Shown: positions 9,670 to 19,639 of the stretch, piece after piece
How the letters are laid out: every line of letters begins with the position of its first letter
How positions within the stretch are numbered: position 1 is the first letter of the stretch
NCBI RefSeq assembly: GCF_014199255.1
Contig: NZ_JACIJF010000003.1
Span: 62,001 to 126,000, forward strand
Length of the DNA stretch: 64,000 nucleotides
From: Sphingomonas xinjiangensis
Lineage (GTDB): Bacteria > Pseudomonadota > Alphaproteobacteria > Sphingomonadales > Sphingomonadaceae
Direction of reading: 5' to 3'
Notes under the pieces: model-generated
Database searches by the model: none
What the model saw: the letters and a program-made list of their open reading frames with translations, nothing else
Told to the model about the DNA's origin: nothing
Program-made: the position numbers and the translations under genes

Positions 9670-10612
9670 GTGGCTGTATGAGGCTGGGATCGGCGAAATC
9701 CGCGCGGCGCTCGTTTCGCGCGGGAGCATCTGGAAGGCACGGATCGAGCTGGAAGGAAGCGGTCCTCGCGTCGACACCGTCGCGATGGCGCGGCTGGCCG
9801 ACCGCAGCACGGGCAAGGTCACGCTTGAGAGCGGCGATGATGCCTTGTGCGACCCACTGCCGAAGGGCGTGACGCAAGGCGCCAGCTTCAAGGTGCGCAT
9901 CGTGCGGGAGGCAATCCCCGAACCCGGCCGCCCCAAGCTGCCCAAGGCAGTGCCCGCTGCGCCCGAAGCGCAGATTGCGCCGGGGTTGGACCTGCTCGCC
10001 CGCATCCAGGCCAGCGACGTGCCGGCGCGCCAGCTGCGTGCGCATGAAAGCGACCTGCTGGAAGAAGCTGGCTGGTCGGAGATACTCGATGAGGCGATCA
10101 ACGGCGAGATCCGCTTTGCCGGCGGCGCGCTGCGGCTCTCCCCTACCCCCGCGATGACGCTCTTCGATGTCGACGGCCCCGCTCCGCTCGAGCCGCTCGC
10201 CGTTGCCGCCGCGCACGCGGTGGCGCGGGCGATCGAGCGGCACGGCATTGCCGGCTCGATCGGGATCGACTTCCCGACCCTGGCAAACAAGCAGGCGCGC
10301 CAGGCGATTGCGGAGGCGATCGATGCTGCGCTTCCCCAGCCGTTCGAGCGCACCACCGTCAATGGCTTCGGCTTTCTCCAGATTGTGCGGCGACGGAGGC
10401 GACCTTCGCTGCCCGAATTGCTGCGCGCCGACCCGATCGGCGCCGAAACCCGCGCCGAACTGCGCCGGCTTGAGCGGCTTTCACCACCGCCCCCCGCTAC
10501 TCATATGGTGACGCAGCGGATCGGCCGCCGCCTCGCGCAGCGTCCAGATTGGACGGCGGAACTGGCGCGGCGCACTGGGGGTGCGGCGACGTTTACGTCC
10601 GCAAAGGAGTGA
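9662..10612 (+). CDS. short RNase E/G-type endoribonuclease
   Basis: A 316-residue protein resembling the catalytic core of RNase E/G but well short of RNase G (about 490 residues). The N-terminal half holds a weak S1-like part (GEIRAALVSRGSIWKARIE). The DNase-I-like metal site is visible: FDVDGPAPLE near residue 169 and GSIGIDFPTL near 200, each giving one Mg-binding Asp. No C-terminal zinc-link cysteines are present. TTG 9662 is chosen because homology begins at LAEWLYEAG; it overlaps the maf stop. Such short forms follow maf in many alphaproteobacteria. The exact RNA target is unknown. Confidence 0.8.
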   Translation: MAEWLYEAGIGEIRAALVSRGSIWKARIELEGSGPRVDTVAMARLADRSTGKVTLESGDDALCDPLPKGVTQGASFKVRIVREAIPEPGRPKLPKAVPAAPEAQIAPGLDLLARIQASDVPARQLRAHESDLLEEAGWSEILDEAINGEIRFAGGALRLSPTPAMTLFDVDGPAPLEPLAVAAAHAVARAIERHGIAGSIGIDFPTLANKQARQAIAEAIDAALPQPFERTTVNGFGFLQIVRRRRRPSLPELLRADPIGAETRAELRRLERLSPPPPATHMVTQRIGRRLAQRPDWTAELARRTGGAATFTSAKE

Positions 10613-10615
10613 GCA

Positions 10616-10801
10616 TTGGCAAAACGTAATGGGTGCCCACTGTGCGGCAAGCCGACTGACCAGGAACACCAGCCCTTTTGCGGGCAAGGCTGCCGCGACC
10701 GCGACCTGCTGCAATGGCTGGGCGAGGGATATCGCGTGCCCGGCGACGCGGTTGATCGAGAGTCACAAACTGGGCTGGACAGGCTCGACTCACGCGACTA
10801 A
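10616..10801 (+). CDS. yacG: DNA gyrase inhibitor YacG, zinc protein
   Basis: A 61-residue protein with one four-cysteine zinc site, CPLCG near residue 7 and FCGQGC near 22, followed by the conserved RDRDLLQWLGEGYRVPG. E. coli YacG binds GyrB and inhibits gyrase; the family role is taken from that work. Start TTG 10616 has AAAGGAG upstream, and the gene lies 3 bases after the RNase stop, so they are co-transcribed with maf. The ATG at 10581 in another frame is a shadow. Confidence 0.9.
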   Translation: MAKRNGCPLCGKPTDQEHQPFCGQGCRDRDLLQWLGEGYRVPGDAVDRESQTGLDRLDSRD

Positions 10802-10831
10802 GAGGCCCGCTCCCGCATTCGTCGGGACAAT

Positions 10832-10907
10832 GCCCGGGTAGCTCAGTTGGTAGAGCATGCGACTGAAAATCGCAGTGTCGGCGGTTCGACTCCGTCCCCG
10901 GGCACCA
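10832..10907 (+). tRNA. tRNA-Phe (GAA)
   Basis: A 76-base cloverleaf with encoded CCA. Acceptor arms are gcccggg (10832-10838) and cccgggc (10897-10903), the D arm is gctcagttggtagagc, the anticodon stem tgcga/tcgca encloses ctgaaaa with anticodon GAA, and the T arm has ttcgact between ggcgg and ccgtc. All stems pair, allowing one G-U in the T stem. It sits directly upstream of an integrase remnant and is the likely attachment site. Confidence 0.97.
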
Positions 10908-10913
10908 TCGCCC

Positions 10914-11400
10914 ATGCTCAGCGACGCAGCCGTTCGTAAGATCAAGCTGGGGGAAGCCCTTCAAGGTTGCAGACATGCTCGGCCTCTGCCTGTTCGTGCA
11001 GCCTAGCGGCGCCCGCTATTAGCCTACGGATTACCGCCTGGCGGAAGCGCGGCACCTTGGCACCGTGGCACCGTGGCACCGTGGCACTGGGCGATTATCA
11101 CAACGTTTGGCTGAAACAAGCAGGGGAAAAGCGCGCCGGCGCGAAGCGCCTTATCGAGAAGAGCGTCGACCTCCTCAAGCTATAAGAAGCTGACACGCGG
11201 TGTCGCTTCGACCTCGGCGGCCGATGCCTTGAAGGATGTCGCTGCCGAGTGGCTGTAGAAAATCAAGGCTGAGGGTCGCGCCCCAGCCATCATGGAGAAG
11301 CTTCGCTGGCTTGCCGGATTGGTAGAGGCAACGTTCTTTAACCCGGCCCGAAGGGCTGACCGCCGAGCGTACCGAACAAGTCTCCGCTCCCACAGCAAGC
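10914..11400 (+). pseudogene. P4-type tyrosine integrase, N-terminal remnant
   Basis: Seven bases after tRNA-Phe begins MLSDAAVRKIKLGEAL, the usual start of P4-type integrases. It continues in shifted frames as FKVADMLGLCLFVQPSGARY, stop, DYRLAEARH, then LGDYHNVWLKQAGEKRAGAK with LIEKSVD, then AADALKDVAAEWL, stop, KIKAEGRAPAIMEKLRWLAG. These are the arm-binding (DUF4102) domain and the start of the core-binding domain. At least two frameshifts and two stops are present, and the catalytic domain is missing. An 8-bp tandem repeat lies inside. It marks an old integration event at the tRNA. Confidence 0.85.
11052..11091. repeat. 8-bp tandem repeat, five near-copies
   Basis: gcaccttg, gcaccgtg three times in succession, then gcactggg. 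It interrupts the integrase remnant between the segments equivalent to DYRLAEARH and LGDYHNVW, so it probably expanded after the gene died. Confidence 0.85.
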
Positions 11401-11468
11401 GGACCGTTAGAAGGAACCTTCGCTCAATCTGTGAGTCGGTCACGTTGAAAAGCGGTGAGGAGGGGCTG

Positions 11469-11843
11469 ATGGACGTCATGAACATGCTTCAGGCAGCAAC
11501 GATCTTGTTGCTGCTCGCCGCACTCGGCGGCGTTGCCATGGCGGCGCGGCGGTTCGCAAACAAGGTGAACCCGCCCGACTGGCTAGCAATGGCGCATGGG
11601 TTTCTTGCTTCTGCTGCCCTGGCGTTGCTTGTATATGCCGCGTTCCAAGACGGCGTGCCGGCGAGCGCTGCTACTGGCATCGTCGTCCTGCTAGCCGGGT
11701 CAGCAGGCGGAATCCTGATGAACCTTCGCTACCATCTGGCGGGCAAGCTTATCCCGCAGTGGCTCCTGCATGTGCACATCCTGCTCGGCGTGGTGGGAAC
11801 AACGCTTGTGGCATGGGGCGCCTGGGGTGCTCCAACATCATAG
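11469..11843 (+). CDS. small membrane protein with four predicted helices, unknown
   Basis: A 124-residue hydrophobic protein. Four segments look membrane-spanning: MLQAATILLLLAALGGVAMA, MAHGFLASAALALLVYAAF, ATGIVVLLAGSAGGILM and LHVHILLGVVGTTLVAWGAW. Conserved-looking His residues sit in helix 2 and in LLHVHILLG. ATG 11469 follows AGGAGGGG closely; the reading frame continues upstream only into the integrase remnant. I do not recognise the family. It is the first apparently intact gene after the tRNA-Phe scar. Confidence 0.65.
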   Translation: MDVMNMLQAATILLLLAALGGVAMAARRFANKVNPPDWLAMAHGFLASAALALLVYAAFQDGVPASAATGIVVLLAGSAGGILMNLRYHLAGKLIPQWLLHVHILLGVVGTTLVAWGAWGAPTS

Positions 11844-11884
11844 CCCTGGCCTTCTTCTGAATAGTTCGGAGTTGCGCAACGTCA

Positions 11885-12603
11885 TCAGCATGCCTGGCGG
11901 ATGTGAGCTGCCGCCTCAGCCCGCCTGGCCGGCCGCTTTTTTCGCGTGACGCCCTCAAGCCTCAGGCGCTCGTGGGCGAGTGCCGATTGAGCGATCAAGT
12001 TCTGGAGCAGCATGCGCTGGTCGACCCGAATGGGATCTCGACCATCCTCCCGCGCCAGCTCGATCACCGCCAATGTTCCGAATGCGGTTTTTTGAGGGGC
12101 TTGGATTGCCAGTCGGTAGCCGAAACCATCGCCGGTCCCGAGCCTGCTTCCTCCCCTTCCGTCCAAGCCCATTCCAGCGCTGTCTGACGCGGCCAAGCGA
12201 CACGGCGGCAGGAAGCGAGGCCGCCGGCGTCAGCGCCCCATCAATTTCCTGAAAACAACCGCCTGCACCTTAACCAGGTGCGCGACGTGCTCACAAACGG
12301 TCACGGCCGTGGTTTCCCAGTCGGCATCGCGAGTGAGTTTCTGGGCGAGTGCTGCCACACTCGCATCTTTCAGCGTAATGCGGTCACTCCGTCATCCGTG
12401 TCGTCAGCACGCTCGCCCAGACGGCTATTCCGATCAAGACGCCGGCCATCACAAGGTTGTGCGGTGCGGTGGCGCTGAAGGTGTAGGCGGGCGACAACGG
12501 AAAAGTTGTAGCAGACTACCGACAGCGCCAAGCCCAAAAGGGCTGGCCACAGCCCCAGACGGGCGGGCGACGCCCTGCCACAGCCAAAGCTAATCCAAAG
12601 CAA
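11885..12603 (-). pseudogene. KdpD-like sensor fragment (DUF4118 + GAF), frameshifted
   Basis: Read on the minus strand, three frames join into one sensor. PARLGLWPALLGLALSVVCY (12603 side) matches a membrane helix of the DUF4118 domain. Next, in another frame, comes LTLKDASVAALAQKLTRDAD with VCEHVAHLVKVQAVVFR, a linker/GAF start. Last is a frame with APQKTAFGTLAVIELARE and LIAQSALAHERLRLEG, the end of a GAF domain. In KdpD the histidine kinase domain follows at that point; here the frame ends at 11885 and no kinase motif is seen. No kdpFABC or kdpE is in the window. A broken remnant, unlikely to be expressed as a sensor. Confidence 0.7.
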
Positions 12604-12653
12604 CTTTCCAAACCATTGGCCGTTGACCAGGCGAGATCTGGAAAGGAAGAAAG

Positions 12654-13064
12654 ATGCGCTTATCGGTAATAGCAGCGGCCGCCTCGGCTGTGCTCTTGGC
12701 AGGCTGTGTAGGTGGCGCGGGTGGCGGTCGATACGGCGCTGGTTCCGGTTATCGCAACTATGACTATAACCGTCCCGATCCTGCCTATGGTAGCTACGAT
12801 GCCAGCCGCTACTATCGCAATGATGCGCGGTATCGCGAGCGCCGTTTGAGCCGCAATGATCGCGTCTACCGTGGCCAGGACGGGCGTTACTACTGCCGCC
12901 GCAATGATGGAACGACAGGACTCATCGTCGGCGGCATCGCGGGTGGCGTCCTGGGCAACATAATCGCTCCGGGCGGATCCGACACGTTGGGCACATTGCT
13001 CGGTGCAGCGGGCGGCGCACTGGCAGGACGGGAAATCGAACGAAGCGGCGCTCGGTGCAAGTGA
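12654..13064 (+). CDS. outer-membrane-type lipoprotein with glycine-zipper domain
   Basis: A 136-residue envelope protein. The first 18 residues form a lipoprotein signal ending in LLAGC. A Tyr/Arg-rich middle (YGSYDASRYYRND, YRERRLSRND) leads to DGRYYCRR and a C-terminal glycine zipper, GLIVGGIAGGVLGNIIAPGG followed by LGTLLGAAGGALAGREI. This is the layout of glycine-zipper 2TM (Rick17kDa/SlyB-like) lipoproteins, many of which respond to envelope stress; the precise role is unknown. ATG 12654 has GGAAAGGAAG upstream. It overlaps no other gene and follows the KdpD remnant. Confidence 0.85.
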   Translation: MRLSVIAAAASAVLLAGCVGGAGGGRYGAGSGYRNYDYNRPDPAYGSYDASRYYRNDARYRERRLSRNDRVYRGQDGRYYCRRNDGTTGLIVGGIAGGVLGNIIAPGGSDTLGTLLGAAGGALAGREIERSGARCK

Positions 13065-13141
13065 GGCTGGCAGGTTGGCCCGCCTTGATTTGAACCGCGA
13101 TACCCGACATCCGTTGCTGCTGGCGGCGGGTCTCTAGATCT

Positions 13142-13172
13142 GCCCCTCCGCGCCGTCGCGGGCGCGAGGGGC
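13142..13172 (+). terminator. hairpin, possible terminator of the lipoprotein gene
   Basis: gcccct (13142-13147) with cgcgcc pairs with ggcgcg and aggggc across a short loop, with one bulged C. The tail atctt is weak. It lies about 80 bases after the lipoprotein stop. The rest of 13065-13345 shows no recognisable gene. Confidence 0.4.
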
Positions 13173-13345
13173 ATCTTAACTCCGGCCGTAAACGCGCCGC
13201 TGCGAGTTCGCATTCTGCCACCGGACATACGGTCTGCATCTCCGCCCCTAGGACGGGACAGGGCTGTCCGTCCTGTCCCCCAGATGGGGGCACTGCTGGC
13301 GGTAGTGGATGACGTGCTTCTTACAGGCGCAGCACGTCCGAGCAG

Positions 13346-14056
13346 CTATGCAAGGAGGCCACTGCTTCTGAACGCAACAGCATACATCCGCTCCTGCGCT
13401 TCAGGTCGGCCCGATGAGTCTTGAGCAGGCCGCTCCCGCTTCCTTGGCGGCTGCCAAGGCCACCGACCTTCGATCTCCACTTCGAGGGAAAAGCTCAGGA
13501 AGGTGCGAATAAGTACCATACCTGCCAGAACGGCAATACTTCGAAGAGTAGGCTGCACCGCCACTGTGTTGATGATGTCTGCAGCGACGAGAAGTTCGAG
13601 CCCGAGTAGGATGGATCGCCCCAGGTCGGAGCGCACTTGCTTATACGAGCCCGAACTCGTCCCGGCGCGTGCCACTGCACGCACAAAGCGCCGCGCCGAA
13701 TAGGTTGCTCCAGCCAGAATCACGAGGATGCCAATCAACTCGACGGTTCGGGTGATTGTATGAACCGTTTGCAACAGATCCACTTCGAGAGTGACACCAC
13801 CGGTGCGAGAAACTTTGCAACCAGCACGAACGCAAAAGGCAAGTGGGACGGCCTTCATGACGTCGATGTGCAGCGCGGTGGGACCGGCCGATAAGACCTG
13901 CGGTGACCAGAGGGCGATCATCGCCAAGAGTGCACCGCCAAGGATCAGGCGAGCCCAACCCTGCCGTGCTCGAGTAGCGCCTCGGCGAGCGTACCTCCTG
14001 GCCTTGAGACGCGCCCCCCGTCCGGGGGGCAGAGCATCAGTACGTCTCAATATCAT
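13346..14056 (-). CDS. DUF1622 family membrane protein
   Basis: The C-terminal 120 residues form a typical DUF1622 protein: LLQTVHTITRTVELIGILVI starts the first helix, followed by SARRFVRA, SDLGRSILLGLELLVAADII and MVLIRTFLSFSLEVEIEG. Most family members are only about 120-130 residues. Here the open frame runs further upstream with a basic stretch and one extra helix (LILGGALLAMIALW). Possible starts are ATG 14056, ATG 13855 or TTG 14167; none has a strong ribosome-binding site, so the N-terminus is uncertain. Function unknown. It follows the beta-lactamase-like gene in the same direction. Confidence 0.65.
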   Translation of the reverse strand: MILRRTDALPPGRGARLKARRYARRGATRARQGWARLILGGALLAMIALWSPQVLSAGPTALHIDVMKAVPLAFCVRAGCKVSRTGGVTLEVDLLQTVHTITRTVELIGILVILAGATYSARRFVRAVARAGTSSGSYKQVRSDLGRSILLGLELLVAADIINTVAVQPTLRSIAVLAGMVLIRTFLSFSLEVEIEGRWPWQPPRKRERPAQDSSGRPEAQERMYAVAFRSSGLLA

Positions 14057-14184
14057 GCCTGCCACGGTCTGGCGCCACTTTGGTTGATGATGAGGGTTCG
14101 CGACCCAGAGTGGTAAGTGGCACCTCGAGTTGATCGCCACTGCCCAGGTGACTAGAGTAAGCGGCAAGCTGCCAGCGGATAGGC

Positions 14185-15258
14185 CTACCTCGCCGTCTTG
14201 ATGATCGCTCTGGTAACGTTCCCCATAAGCCGCATACGCGCAGGAATGGGCTCGCGCGTGCTCGCAATCATGACCGCCACGGAATAGCGGTGCCCGTCAG
14301 GTGCGACGAGCAGCCCGACATCGTTATAACCGGTGGACAAGCTTCCGAGATCCTGTCCGGTCCCCGTCTTATGTGCCAGCGTCCAGCCTGGCCGCAGCCC
14401 CGACTTCAGTCGAAGCGGCCCGGTCTTACTCGAACGCATCAAGGTGAGTAGCGACTGGGTAGAGGAAGGGCTGAGCAGCTTGCCTCGGGCAAGCAGCGAC
14501 AAGCCGAGCGTTATTCCGTTGGCCGACGCGCCGTCATACGGTGCAGCTAGATATCGCTCCAAGGCGCGCCGACGCTCCGCATGGCTGAGCGCTGCTCGCG
14601 CTTTCAGAAATCCCCATCCTCCCGCCCATTCAGGGCGCCAGGTAAGGCCTGCTGTTCGTGCCTGCAGGTCGCGCTCGCCTGGTCCGAAGCCGACGTCATC
14701 CACTTCATGCGACGCAAGGAAACGCTTGATTGCAGATGGTCCGCCAACCTTCCAGAGCAGCACGTCGTTGCAGGTGTTGTCGCTGCGGGTCATGGCGCCC
14801 CGCAAAAGCCCTCCCACCGTCGTTCTGTAGCCCTCCTTCCCCACAGATGCGCTGATTGGTTGATGAAACAAGGTCAGGTCGGATCGGCGTACCGTCACTG
14901 GGTCGGCAAGCGATATCCGTTTGTCGTCGACAGCGCTCATGACGGTGATGGCCACCCAGAGTTTGCTCACACTCTGCTGCGGCCGCAGCGCGTCGCCTTC
15001 CCAAGACACGGTCCATCCCTCATCGATGTCCCGCACCGATATGCCCACTTCGCCTTTGAACGCGGCTCCGAGAGCGTGAATGGCGTTGAGCAGGCCTGCC
15101 GGAGGTTCGGGGCTCGCGGGCCTTTGCGAGAACGCGATTTCGGTTGAAGCGGTAGCTTGAACTACCCTTGGGGCTGGGACCGCCGCCACAGGCGGGTTCA
15201 CATTGGGAACGCAGGCGGCGATGGTGCAGCTTATGGCCAAAACCGCGAGCGGGCGCAT
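14185..15258 (-). CDS. class A beta-lactamase-like serine hydrolase, lipoprotein
   Basis: A 357-residue exported protein starting MRPLAVLAISCTIAAC, whose IAAC is a lipobox. The three penicillin-recognising motifs are present: SVSK (Ser about 96, Lys 99), SDN (149) and KTG (307). The omega loop has GERDLQ; the general-base Glu seems present but the usual Asn four residues later is Gln. The linker before KTG (LKSGLRPGWTLAHKTG) is typical of class A relatives. It may be a beta-lactamase or a penicillin-binding-type hydrolase; resistance activity cannot be claimed. ATG 15258 is preferred over an upstream ATG at 15339 because of the signal peptide. Confidence 0.85.
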   Translation of the reverse strand: MRPLAVLAISCTIAACVPNVNPPVAAVPAPRVVQATASTEIAFSQRPASPEPPAGLLNAIHALGAAFKGEVGISVRDIDEGWTVSWEGDALRPQQSVSKLWVAITVMSAVDDKRISLADPVTVRRSDLTLFHQPISASVGKEGYRTTVGGLLRGAMTRSDNTCNDVLLWKVGGPSAIKRFLASHEVDDVGFGPGERDLQARTAGLTWRPEWAGGWGFLKARAALSHAERRRALERYLAAPYDGASANGITLGLSLLARGKLLSPSSTQSLLTLMRSSKTGPLRLKSGLRPGWTLAHKTGTGQDLGSLSTGYNDVGLLVAPDGHRYSVAVMIASTREPIPARMRLMGNVTRAIIKTAR

Positions 15259-15335
15259 GACGAAAGTGAACGACAAGAATGAGCACCTTTTGAAATCTGC
15301 ATACGCCACGCTGGCGGGCTTCGCAGCGCGAGGGG

Positions 15336-15596
15336 TCACGCTATTCGATTCTTCCGCAGCACAGCGGCAACGATGATCAAGAAGGCAGCTAAGCGCAGGA
15401 GATACACCCAGGGACGCTGTTCATCCTGGACGCCGCCCAAGACCAAGGCAGCCTGACCGAGGCCGAGCAGGAGGAAGGAAGCGGCGAAGGCAAAGAAGAG
15501 CTGGTCACGCGACTTCCGCCAGAACTTCAGGAAGTGAAGGGCGGCGATGCCGAACGCCAAAGTGATGGCGCCAGAGAGGAACGCACTGGTGATCAC
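15336..15596 (-). CDS. DUF5985-like small membrane protein B
   Basis: An 86-residue protein with three predicted helices (AFLSGAITLAFGIAALHF, FFAFAASFLLLGLGQAALVL, VYLLRLAAFLIIVAAVL) and the family-like middle FWRKSRDQLFF. Start GTG 15596 has GGAGG upstream and overlaps the stop of the preceding gene by 4 bases. It ends in a basic tail, RKNRIA. Distant similarity to its upstream partner suggests a duplicated pair forming a heteromer. Function unknown; the DUF5985 label is from memory of the family's look. Confidence 0.7.
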   Translation of the reverse strand: MITSAFLSGAITLAFGIAALHFLKFWRKSRDQLFFAFAASFLLLGLGQAALVLGGVQDEQRPWVYLLRLAAFLIIVAAVLRKNRIA

Positions 15597-15871
15597 GCCT
15601 CTTCCTCCATATTCCAAATGAAGCCAAACAAAAGGACGCACACCGCAGACAAAGAGAGTATCAATCGCACCAGTCCAAGGTCGATGGATCGGACCACGAG
15701 CAGATCCACTATGACGAAAAGGTTGTTGAGGGCGAGCAGTGTAAAGCAAATCGCGCTCCAAAACAGGAAGCGCATTCCGGTGCTGCGGTAGCTACGCCCG
15801 AGCAGAACGGCACAGACGCTGCTGGTTCCGAAGCATAACAGGTATACAATGGCGGGCACAGCAGCGGTCAT
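15593..15871 (-). CDS. DUF5985-like small membrane protein A
   Basis: A 92-residue protein with three predicted helices (VYLLCFGTSSVCAVLLG, FLFWSAICFTLLALNNLFVIV and LVRLILSLSAVCVLLFGFIW) and an acidic end, MEEEA. The motif FLFWSAICFTLLALNN fits DUF5985 proteins. ATG 15871 overlaps the upstream regulator-like gene's stop by 4 bases, and its own stop overlaps the next gene. All three must be translated from one message. Function unknown. Confidence 0.7.
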   Translation of the reverse strand: MTAAVPAIVYLLCFGTSSVCAVLLGRSYRSTGMRFLFWSAICFTLLALNNLFVIVDLLVVRSIDLGLVRLILSLSAVCVLLFGFIWNMEEEA

Positions 15872-16242
15872 TGATCGCTCCGAAGCTTGAAGGCGTTGGC
15901 AAAACTGGCGATGCTCGACGGGGGTGGAGACACAATCATGCGGCGCACAGCATTCGGCCGTTCCGCGTACAAGGTCTCAACGGCCCCTGCGAGCTCGCCG
16001 ATCGCCTCAGACGCCGGTTGATACCGGACCAAGCCATCTGTGTGGATCACCACGAGGCCTGCTGCCAGCAGCGCCTGGACACTTTGCTGCACGACGAGAT
16101 TGCTGCCTCGCAGCGCGTCGACCATTTGAGCATCCGTCCAAGATCGTTCATCGTTGCTTCGCAAAAGGATGAGCAACTCAAGAGCCCAGACCGAGCGAAA
16201 GCTCGAGCCGATGAAGCTCGCCAAATCCTGCCTGGTTGGCAC
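15868..16242 (-). CDS. winged-helix-like small protein heading the DUF5985 operon
   Basis: A 124-residue soluble protein. The first 75 residues look like a winged helix: SFRSVWALELLILLRSNDER, WTDAQMVDALRGSNLVVQQS, VQALLAAGLV and a wing with VIHTDGLVRYQPA. The rest is a helical tail that includes LAGAVETLYAERPNAVRRMI. GTG 16242 is chosen because GGAGGG lies 7 bases upstream; a TTG at 16257 has none. It heads a three-gene overlapping operon with the two DUF5985-like membrane proteins. It may regulate that operon or form a complex with its products; neither is shown. Confidence 0.65.
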   Translation of the reverse strand: MPTRQDLASFIGSSFRSVWALELLILLRSNDERSWTDAQMVDALRGSNLVVQQSVQALLAAGLVVIHTDGLVRYQPASEAIGELAGAVETLYAERPNAVRRMIVSPPPSSIASFANAFKLRSDQ

Positions 16243-16505
16243 CCTATGTCCCTCCAAGTTGAGGCGTTGGAGTGCGCCAGAGGCGCTCGCTCAGGCAGCC
16301 ACGACGAACTCTCCAGTTGTTCGCCTGAGCGCTCCATGAAGGAAGTTCGAAGCCCTTCGGCCATTTACGTTTCCGGGCGATGTCCCGAACGTTCTTGGTG
16401 GCCGAGGTGGCGACGCTCAGGCTCGGACGACGGCGTCACCCTGTCTCCGGGCGCATCTCCTCTCCAGCGGATCAGGAACTTGGCTCGGGTAATCAGCCCG
16501 TCTAA

Positions 16506-17156
16506 GTGCCTCATATGAAAACGGGGAAGGGCCAGGGGCGACGTCGTTCCGGTCGCTGTGGCGTCGGCGGGCAGTGCGCAAGATGCGTGCGCCGCTAGAT
16601 GTTGCCGGCCGGCGCGCCGCGACATTGTTGGGAGCGCTGTTGCTCAGCCTTCTCGCGCTGCTGTTCGCGACTGCTGGGGACTGCGCGCAGCGGCGTTTCA
16701 CGCGCTAAGCGCCGCGATCATGGTAGCCGTTCACCGTGTTCTGCGTGTACCGGTCAGTGCGGGAGTGCTGATCGCCGGCGGGCGGCTGGCGTGGCAGCAG
16801 CGTTCAACACCCCGCTCGCCGGGGCGCCTTCGCGATCGAAGAGTTGGCGGCCGCCTATGAGCCGCGAGTTGCGGTGCTCGTGATGGGCGCCGTGATGATT
16901 TCAGGGCTCGTCATTCTCAGCCTTGCCGGTGACTATATCTATTTCGGGGCCATGCGGGAGACTATCCCAGTCACGTCGCTGCTCTTCGTCGCTCCGCTGG
17001 CTGCGGTCGTTAGCGGCGCGGCCGGAGGGCTGTTTCCCGCCTAGTGTTGGTGTTCAGTCGGTCTTCGCGGGCATGGCATCAAAGGATCCGTGCGCATCCG
17101 GTGCTCATGGCAACCGGTTGCGGACTGCTCGTGGATGGAGCCTACGGATTCTAGTG
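16506..17156 (+). pseudogene. ClC-type chloride channel, deleted and frameshifted
   Basis: The pieces are clear: AATLLGALLLSLLALLFATA (N-terminal helix, then a stop at about 16707), LSAAIMVAVHRVLRVPVSAG with VLIAGG, the shifted VAAAFNTPLAG, FAIEELAAAYEPRVAVLVMG, LAGDYIYFGAMRETIPVTSL with LFVAPLAAVV, a stop at 17042, then VLVFSRSSRAWHQRIRAHPV in a further frame. The region that should carry the GSGIP and GREGP selectivity-filter motifs, between the first two pieces, is deleted. ClC proteins exchange chloride for protons or conduct chloride; this copy cannot. Confidence 0.85.
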
Positions 17157-17321
17157 CGGCGTCCGCAGGGCCACGCCTCGCGTCCGCTTTGAGAAGGAAG
17201 GCCGGCGAGAGCGCTAAGCCCGAAAGTGTCGAAGCGTCCGCTTGAGCGGCTCACAGGGCGCTGAAGCATTCCACTTCAGGCAACAGGATTCCATGCCATG
17301 TTGCGAACAGCACCCGGTCGT

Positions 17322-19331
<2,010 letters not shown>

Positions 19332-19639
19332 TGTTCTGGGAGATGAACGGAGTGCAGCCCCCTGGGTTGCAAACGCTTATCGCTGCAAGGTGTCCGAGGA
19401 TTGAGTAGCCCGTCGTCGGCGTCGTCCAGTCGCTACGCCTCTGCGAGCCCCCGAGCGAGCCCAGGCGGAGCGGGATTCGGAGAACGCCTCGATTTCAGGG
19501 AGGTTTCTCCTAACCCTGATGGGCGATATCGACGCAGATGCAAGCGGACGGAGGACAGCATCCGAGCAACGAGCAGAACCGGTTAGCTCCAAGATCCTCG
19601 CCGTTTGAACGCATACACGCGTCCGACTGTTTAGGCGGA
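19332..19639. other. divergent intergenic region between BCCT and antiporter genes
   Basis: About 308 bases that must hold promoters for both directions. I see no protein-coding signal and no clear EcfG-type promoter in it. Confidence 0.5.
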
